Position numbers and translations under genes: made by a program. The notes under the pieces are model-generated. The model saw nothing but the letters and a program-made list of their open reading frames with translations. It was not told where the DNA came from and did not search any database. Of a stretch of DNA of 54,001 nucleotides, positions 47,486 through 54,001 are shown piece by piece. Within the stretch, counting starts at the first letter, position 1. Each line of letters opens with the position of its first letter. Source of the stretch: Hypsibius dujardini (lineage: Eukaryota > Tardigrada > Eutardigrada > Parachela > Hypsibiidae); assembly GCA_001579985.1 (NCBI GenBank), contig LRSR01007843.1, forward strand, positions 1 to 54,001, given 5' to 3'.

Positions 47486-49767
47486 ATGGAAGTAACGCCT
47501 GCTCCAAACGGCGGATTCGGTTGGATTGTGGTGTTTGCGGCTTTTATGCAGCATGTCCTGTCGCTCGGTGTGGCCTACACTCTCGGCATCTACTATAAAC
47601 CCTTCCTGGAAGTCTTTCCCGTTCTCCCCTCCACTGCAGCATGGGTCGCTGCCCTGCATCTCGGCATTCTCTTTGGCATCGGTTTGTTTTTGCACATGTT
47701 ATTTTTCAACAAACCTCCTGTTTGAGTAGTTTATTCTCATTCTTACACATTATGTTCCTTCTTTGTTCCTTTTATCAGGACCGGTCGCGGGATGGTTGAT
47801 GGGCAAAATCGGCACTTCCGGGGTTTCCTTCGCAGGCAGCCTCATTGCGGGGTTGGGATGCATTGGAGCTGCATTTGCAACTTCCATTTATGTTGTCATC
47901 GTCTGTCTTGGTCTTATATCCGGTAATACTGACACACACTTCCAGTTCCAGACGCCTTATCGATTAGTCTGTTTCACCTTGAAATCGGTTCGATATTCAG
48001 GTATCGGAACAGGCTTCATGTTCATCTCGTCAGTGACTGCGGTTAGCCGGTGGTTCGATACGAGACGAGCGCTGGCCACTGGTCTGGCTGTTTCCGGAGC
48101 TGGCTTTGGGATCTTCTTGTTCGCACCTCTCGTTCGGCTAATGTTAAGCCATTATGGACGAGAAGGCGCTCTACTTATTGGTTCGTTCACGCATCTCTGG
48201 AGAACTTTTTACCATCACTTCATCCATTTGTGTCTGTGTCTATGCCTGTCTATGCCTGTGTTTGTGTTTGTGTCTGTGTTTGTGATGTGTCTTTGTTTAT
48301 GATGTGTCTGTGTCTGTGATTGTTTGTGATCATCCCCGTGCTTCTGTCTGTGTTGGTGTCTTTGGGTTCTTTCATTGCCTGTGCTTGTATCTGCGTCTTT
48401 TTACTTGATCCGTATAATTTTGTGCCTATTGCTAGTATATTGAGAGTTCTTGACCAAATCAACATCATTACATGTGTTGTCCAATACTGTCTACACCAGT
48501 TTTTATATGCTTTGAGTTCGTGATTGAACCTTTTTGCGCTACTTTTGAACAGAGGGTGGCCTGGCATTTCAAGGTTGTGTCTTTGCTCTACTCTTACGCC
48601 CTCTCCCGAGACGGAGCTTACGCCCTGTGGCCTATGCGGCAAAGGTACGGTAGTACAGTATACAGTAGTGTGCAACCAGTTCCTGTTCCGGTAGAAAATC
48701 GCCATTTTAATAAAACTGATTTATACAGAAAAGTAGTTTGACCCTACAACTGCGGGAAGATCGTCCGAATAAACTGGCAATATTCGACGATGAGCAGGAA
48801 GAAAGTATTCCACTTGGTGCGGCGAGGCGATTTAGCATCACGGAAAACGGAGATGTTCCCCAACCGAGGACCGAAAAGAAGCAAAACATGGGTGACATAG
48901 TGCGCAACTGGATGTTCTGGGTGTTTGGATTCAGTCAGTTCTTGACATTCCTTTCAGCCAGTGGTCCCCTTGTTTTTCTATACAATCGAGCGGTCAACGA
49001 TTTGTCTGTCGAAGTTATGCAGGCGGCTTATATAATTTCCATTATGGGCATCGCCAACACGGCAGGACGACTTGTATTTGGAGCTTTAGGAAATATTTTT
49101 CCAAGGAGTCGGTTGTTCTTGCTCAGTGGAGCCATCATGACGTATGGTCTTGCCACGGCAATCAGCACGTTAGGAACCTCGTTTGTTTCAGTCGCCCTAT
49201 ATGCCGTTGTCTTCGGAGCAGGTTACGGTGAGTCTGTGAGTCATTGCCTAACGGCGCTCCATTAAGATAATAATTTTTTCAAACATAAGTACGCAGGCAG
49301 CCTGAGGCGCAGGCAGGCAAGTAGGCAAACAGTTAAGCAGGCAAGCAGGCAAACAGGCAGGCATGGAGGCATGGAGGCATGGAGGCACGTAGGCTTGCAG
49401 ACAGGCCAGCAAGCAGACAGACAGACAGTTATCTTAGTAAGTGTTGTTTGGATTTTTAGGATGTATGTTCGCTCTGACGACCGTGGTTCTAGTCGATCAT
49501 TTTGGTATCGAATTGTTTGGCCCGATTTACGGCAACATCGGAATATTCCGCGGATTCGCCTGTATTATTGGCCCACCGTTCGCCGGTAAGTTTTTTGTGA
49601 ACTACAGCTTCCAACGTATTTCGAGCGATTTCTGTTCCTTTTTAGGCTGGCTTATCTCAGTGACTGGCGCTAACCATACCATCCTATTCATCCTAAAAGG
49701 ATCCCTGGGTTTTTGTGGTGGAGCCGCCCTTCTGCTCATTCCCATAGTCAAAAGGATTCGGTCGTAG
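47486..49767 (+). CDS. Monocarboxylate transporter-like protein (SLC16, major facilitator superfamily)
   Basis: Seven exons: 47486-47681, 47779-47922, 48001-48180, 48553-48644, 48729-49227, 49460-49585, 49646-49767; all in frame, 452 aa. The N-terminus PNGGFGWIVVFAAFMQHVL is the SLC16 signature before helix 1. SSVTAVSRWFDTRRALATGL matches the conserved loop and helix 5 block YFxxRRxLAxGxAxxG. A polar middle loop (TENGDVPQPRTEKKQ) divides two groups of six hydrophobic segments, as usual for the family. The second half opens with NWMFWVFGFSQFLTF. Members carry lactate, pyruvate, ketone bodies, aromatic amino acids or thyroid hormones; the substrate here is unknown. An ATTAAA lies near 49882. 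Confidence 0.92.
48225..48335. repeat. Intronic TGTCTG/TGTTTG repeat in MCT
   Basis: Imperfect TGTCTG units in intron 3 of the transporter gene. Confidence 0.75.
49290..49432. repeat. Intronic GGCA/GGCATGGA repeat in MCT
   Basis: CAGG/GGCA units plus a short GGCATGGA array and a few CAGA units in intron 5 of the transporter gene. Confidence 0.8.
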
Positions 49768-50487
49768 AAAGTTCAACTTAAGTTTAAGAGATTGGCTTTT
49801 GATTCCCGGAATACGTTCAGCTCAAATAGTGCCTAGCTGCCGGGTTTATATTTCTGTTCCCCAACCCAAGCAAGTGTTCACATTAAAGACGAGCATGTCT
49901 TTATGCAAAACTATGATTTCGGCGTCGGTGTGAACGCTTTAAAATGAGAAACTGTTTGCAAACCAAACCCTTTCAAGGATCGTGGAAAGCCGAATTAATC
50001 CACAACTTTGTTCGGTCTACGTGGAACTCGGTCGGTGCTTTCTCACGCCTTGAAGGCAACTATGCGTAAGTGCAAGTTCAGATTTATATAATAATCTAAC
50101 ATTAACGCCGGGAGGATGTCGAAACTATCGGTGATATGATGATCCCGACGTGGTCTCTCCAGGCATGGAGAGACCAATTGAGTAAATTAATCCGGTAATT
50201 GACGGACACGACGTCAACTTTTGCGTCGGTTTCATATGTTACACACACACTGCAGCACCTTCGGCTGTTTTTTGCCTGAACTCTCAGGCATGATGTGCGT
50301 GCCATAAGCACAAAACTGGGTGCATTTCTCTGGAGCTTTGGAATAATAACGGGCTGGGTACATATGTGTTTATATCTACCTACAAATTCAAATAATTTGG
50401 GTCACTTTTCTTCCCATTCTCGGGCATCAATTTCCGCTTTAAATTTTCATTAATTTTTCCGAATATTTTTCACTTGACTAGATAACC
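49768..50487. other. Spacer between MCT and orphan secreted gene
   Basis: MCT 3' UTR and upstream region of the next gene. A GGTCTCTCCAGGCATGGAGAGACCAATT palindrome-like hairpin lies at about 50150-50180. No coding signal. Confidence 0.5.
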
Positions 50488-50994
50488 ATGATATTGTCCA
50501 ATGGTTTTTGCTCGGCTTTAGCTTTTAGCTTATTGTTCTTCCTACTCATTGGCATGCTTCCATCTTCCCGCGGGTTCGCACTCCGGCTCTACGCTTCCTC
50601 GCCCGGTAGTGGCGACCCTTCGTTCCCCTGGAATCGTGGCAGTGGTGCCATGGCCGCTCCGGAAAGGGCAAGGAACTTTGCAACCTTCATCCCTCCGGCC
50701 GTGAATGAAGCCAACCAACCATCCAGCCCTTCGCCAGTGTCGTGGTCGTGGCTTCCGAAGCCGGGTTTGATGGGAAGCCCGTCGTACCCGATGAGCCAGG
50801 CCAATCGACGGTGCATTTCTTATGAGACTTGTAGGAACCTCCTGATTCGGTACCTTCAGGCAAGGGTCCCGGCGGGGAACGGGGTGCTGTCTCGTCTACG
50901 ACCAAATATGTCGAGAGAGGTGATGGCCAGTCCGCAGCTGCGATCCGTCGGCAATATGATTGTTGTCAGTCCCAGGTCAAGCCCTGCATCGTAG
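50488..50994 (+). CDS. Single-exon secreted orphan protein, possible peptide precursor
   Basis: One open frame of 168 aa. Residues 1-29 are a strong signal peptide (ALAFSLLFFLLIGMLPSSRG). The middle is Pro/Ser/Gly-rich and low in order. At about residue 110 a dibasic Arg-Arg is followed by CISYETC and an amphipathic stretch RNLLIRYLQARV. These are the only two cysteines after the signal peptide. A loop of five residues with Thr before the second Cys, placed directly after a dibasic site and followed by a helix, is the plan of calcitonin-type peptides. No Gly-Lys/Arg amidation site is evident downstream. I do not recognise the gene. AATAAA at about 51170-51175 supports a real transcript. A chance frame cannot be excluded. 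Confidence 0.55.
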   Translation: MILSNGFCSALAFSLLFFLLIGMLPSSRGFALRLYASSPGSGDPSFPWNRGSGAMAAPERARNFATFIPPAVNEANQPSSPSPVSWSWLPKPGLMGSPSYPMSQANRRCISYETCRNLLIRYLQARVPAGNGVLSRLRPNMSREVMASPQLRSVGNMIVVSPRSSPAS

Positions 50995-52476
50995 TGCTTT
51001 TTATATTGTTATAGTCTAGATCCGAGACTGGCAGAATTTTGCAGTGATCGCGTGAATTTCCTTCGTTAACCTTTTATCCTTTCGTATGTATTTTATGTAT
51101 TTGAAATAGTTATTCCACACATTTTTCTGGCGCAACCGACTGAACAGGAGACGACCTTTTCCGCGAACGAATAAACATTTATTTTTCGTTAGAACGTGGG
51201 AATACGCGCTTTCAATCGGGTCTACTTCAAAGCGTTAAAAAGGAGGTTATCCCATCCTAGACCAAATTATATTCGTTTGTGGCAGGTAGATCAATTTGAT
51301 AGTTTAAGCTTAACGGTTAGCTTAATCGTGGAGTTAAACCTCAATTGATGTAGTCAGTTCAATTTTACTGGGCAGATAATATATAACTTGACATCTGTCT
51401 AAAACAATAATGAAACTGTTTAACTGAAAATCGCTTTTGATCCGTTAGTTTACGGTTCTTGTGTTGTTTTAGATTAACAATAAAAATATATTTAAAACAT
51501 ATTTTGTTTGGCAAATAATCTTCATTAAATAAATCTTCAGATTAGCTGAATTTGAGAAATATCATTTGATTAACATTCTGATCACACCGTGCGGATAAAT
51601 TTTGTACGCATACACTCTAACACGGCGGTTATTAACCCTCTGAGTGCCGGTCAGCTTACACTGGCTTAATTCTTCCTTCAAACTCCATTTGCTCATCGAG
51701 CATTTGCACTTTTTTGATACGGTTTTTTGCTTTGATCCTCTAACAAAACCGTAAAATATAAAGTAAAAACAACTTTTGAAAAAAACTTTCGGAAGTGGTG
51801 AGAACTCATTAAGCCAAACTTGGCTTAAACTTAAATGGCATGCATACTAACTTGCGTTGCGTGCTGAAAAAAAAATTCCGGGCTTCGAAATTAAAAATGG
51901 TCCTAGCCAACGACCATACCGACGAAATACAGTTGAAAATGAAATAAACAAGCAATCGAGAGCGGAATGAAAAAACTGAACTCACTAGGAAGATGTTTTG
52001 ATTCCCTATTGGCAAAATGTCAGCTGTTGTCAGGTTGTTGTGTGGAGGCGCAACAGCGCCGCCTGGCGGTACGGCACTAACCGAGCAGGGAAAGTGCCAA
52101 ATGAACCCTAGTCATGTCCACCATTCAAGTTAGGTACTTTCCCTATTTAAGCCAACTTTGGCTGACCCAGCACTACCCGTATACCTAAAACACCCGGCAA
52201 CCAGAGGGTTAAGTGAACTCAGTAAAACAAATGATGAGTCAATAGAGGTCTCGAGGAGACTTTATTTCTGCTGTACCATACGATGGATATTGCCGGAGGT
52301 GGGACCGGGAAAACCGGTAATCATTAACTCCACCAGTTGAATGTTATGTGGGACCCGGAAGCAAGACATCATGCAAACGTCTCACTTTCTCGAAAAACAA
52401 TCCGTTCTATGCAGTTGATACGACCGCGGCTTTACCACGAGCTTTGACACTACAAAAATATATAACCTTCGTTATT
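50995..52476. other. Spacer before thyroglobulin-domain gene
   Basis: 1.48 kb, AT-rich at 51300-51560. Carries the likely polyadenylation signal of the upstream orphan gene near 51170. No other gene is seen; short frames on both strands lack domains. A TATATAA sequence near 52460 lies close before the next gene. Confidence 0.5.
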
Positions 52477-53450
52477 ATGGCTCGCCGGAATACTATGCTC
52501 CCTCTTTTATTCTCATCGCTAATCGTTGCTGCTTTATTTTTATCCTCTTTGGCAGATGATTCCAAATCTGACAGCTCACGTAAGTTATCTTCCAACTACT
52601 GCGTATTTCTCCGCAAAATTATCGATATAATTTGCTATACTTTTCAATATTTATTCTCTATGATTAAATCATTACTGTAAATTAGTACTAACTTTTGTCC
52701 CCCCCCCCAGGTTAATTTAATAACCGTTGTGTCAGAGCGTATACGCATAATTGTGCCAGGTAAAAGACGTAAAAAAGCAACACAAAAACCAAGCTTTAAT
52801 AATAACAAATAATTAAGAATAAAGAAAGGAAATAAAGTAATACAGTAAAAAAAATAATCAATAGTAACAGATTTAATATGCAACATCATTTTTCATTGCT
52901 GTTCAATTTATGTTATTGTTTTTACTTTTAATTAGAGTTATCAGGACGCCATCGGAATAAACCGGTAGACTGTCAGCAACTTGCCAAGCTAACCGCCACT
53001 GAAAATACCACATGGATCCCCGCGTGTGACCCTAAAAACAACACTCTCCAACGCATACAAACCCTCAAAAGCGGGCAAAAGTTCTGCGTTGACATCTACA
53101 CCACCGGAGTGTTGGTCGGCCCGACCGACGGTCCCATATCCTGCGAGTGTGCCACCCAGGCCAAGCGAGCTCGTCTTCGGAGTCTCCATGCCGCCAGAAC
53201 GAAGGCCACTGGTGATTCAGCCGTCAGTTACATCCCGCAATGTGATCAGGAAACGGGGAGCTTCATAGCGACCCAGTGCGACCTTTCCGTCGGGCAGTGT
53301 TGGTGCGTGCAGAATGACGGCACACAGGTTGGGAACAAGTGGACGACCAAGGACTTTCCGACCACCGAAACGCCCGTCAAACATGTCTCGGGGACCGCCC
53401 ATGCTTCCACCGGTTCTACGTGCCGTGTTCCGGATAAGATGTTTGGTTGA
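52477..53450 (+). CDS. Secreted protein with two thyroglobulin type-1 modules (thyropin-like)
   Basis: Two exons, 52477-52579 and 52936-53450, phase 1, 205 aa. The signal peptide is PLLFSSLIVAALFLSSLA. Module 1 (about residues 45-105) has Cys in VDCQQ, WIPACD, KFCVD and ISCE. Module 2 (about 105-195) has Cys in ECATQ, YIPQCD, ATQCD, GQCWCVQ and STCR, the full six-cysteine set with the CWCV hallmark. Module 1 lacks the two cysteines that normally pair with each other (QT replaces QC, KF replaces CW). Thyroglobulin type-1 modules occur in thyroglobulin, IGFBPs, nidogen and thyropins; small secreted two-module forms can inhibit cysteine cathepsins. The function here is not known. A downstream Met (52495) is an alternative start. 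Confidence 0.88.
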
Positions 53451-54001
53451 CAGTCCGTTCGTTTTATCGAAAGCCTAGACTTCTCATTTTCACGTGTAAT
53501 GCTACATTACACCACAACAAACAAGCAATGGTTCGTGTTATGAGCTGGCCATCTCCTTTTATATATGTTCCGTCTGGAAATGGTTCTCACTTTCGAAATC
53601 TGAATGAAAATGGGCCGAATGGAGAATGGACGGATAAAAACCCGAGAGTGACACATTACTTACTTAATTTACTTGATTTAACAACTGGAGAATTTCTGCT
53701 TTTTTCCTCAGACGGACCAGAGTTTTTGTTATAGTAGTAACTAAAGGGGAATCCAGCGCTTGTTTTAGTCCAAATTTTATGACAGGCCCCCGAGTTTTTT
53801 ATTTTTTTCAAATAAGTCATGTGACGGCACTAGGGTTGTTCATCTTAGAGCCGACTCCAGAGTTGCCGGAGTCAATCGATCGACGACTCTAGCGACTTCC
53901 GGAGTCGAACTTCTGATATAATCTACGTAGGGGTCCGACTCTGGAGTCGCCAACTCCGATCTGAACTTCACCCCGCTTCTCGATATTGTATCCAAAATGT
54001 A
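53451..54001. mobile_element. Spacer ending in GAGTCGG-type repeats, possible hAT-like element edge
   Basis: After the thyroglobulin-module gene there is a 95-codon frame (53447-53734) without recognisable domain. From about 53831 (TAGGGTTGTTC) to 53965 the sequence is dense in short direct and inverted copies of GACTCCGGAGTCG-like motifs. Such TAGGG-start and GAGTCGG arrays occur at ends of some hAT-type DNA transposons. No transposase or target duplication can be seen; the window ends here. Confidence 0.3.

Noticed and set aside
53447-53734. 95-codon frame after the thyroglobulin-module gene
   Set aside because: Begins within the last codons of that gene in another frame, no domain, probably 3' UTR or spacer.

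Overview
This is a stretch of animal nuclear genome. The genes are split by many short GT-AG introns. They include metazoan-type families: APC with an armadillo block, an effector caspase with a QACRG active site, Ly6/uPAR-domain GPI proteins, and an SLC16 carrier. No prokaryotic organisation, virus or intact transposon was seen. The compact layout (about eleven genes in 54 kb, introns mostly 60-400 nt) and the divergent APC repeats suggest an invertebrate, perhaps an early-branching one such as a sponge. That placement is an inference with low confidence.

Layout. 1-12574 (minus): the 5' four-fifths of a VPS13A/C-type lipid-transfer protein in 28 exons, all joining in frame; the 3' end lies off the left edge. 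13077-15731 (plus): an extended short-chain dehydrogenase related to dihydroflavonol reductase, head-to-head with VPS13. 16101-16681 (plus) and 19021-17105 (minus): two convergent Ly6/uPAR-domain genes, one small, the other with two domains on a long mucin-like repeat stalk. 19022-25121: about 6 kb with no gene I can support. 25122-36672 (plus): a complete APC gene in 14 exons (1964 aa). 36673-38749: a confusing stretch with protein-kinase-like remnants on plus and coiled-coil exon(s) on minus. 40700-38906 (minus): an F-box protein. 42141-43721 (plus): a caspase. 46114-43953 (minus): a lysosomal Pro-X carboxypeptidase-like S28 serine peptidase. 47486-49767 (plus): a monocarboxylate transporter. 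50488-50994 (plus): a single-exon secreted orphan with a calcitonin-like motif. 52477-53450 (plus): a secreted protein with two thyroglobulin type-1 modules. The right end carries short GAGTCGG-type repeats that may belong to a mobile element.

The genes do not form one pathway. Some share broad themes: membrane contact and lipid transfer (VPS13), Wnt/cytoskeleton (APC), apoptosis (caspase), cell-surface recognition (Ly6 genes) and secreted or lysosomal proteolysis and its inhibition (S28 peptidase, thyropin-like protein). The most striking genome-scale feature is that introns are packed with (CAGA)n/(TCTG)n and related short repeats in both orientations, while the non-genic 15.7-28.6 kb stretch almost lacks them. 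Several exons are flanked by introns with complementary repeats. Exon boundaries were read by eye from splice signals and checked by reading-frame continuity; no alignment software was used.
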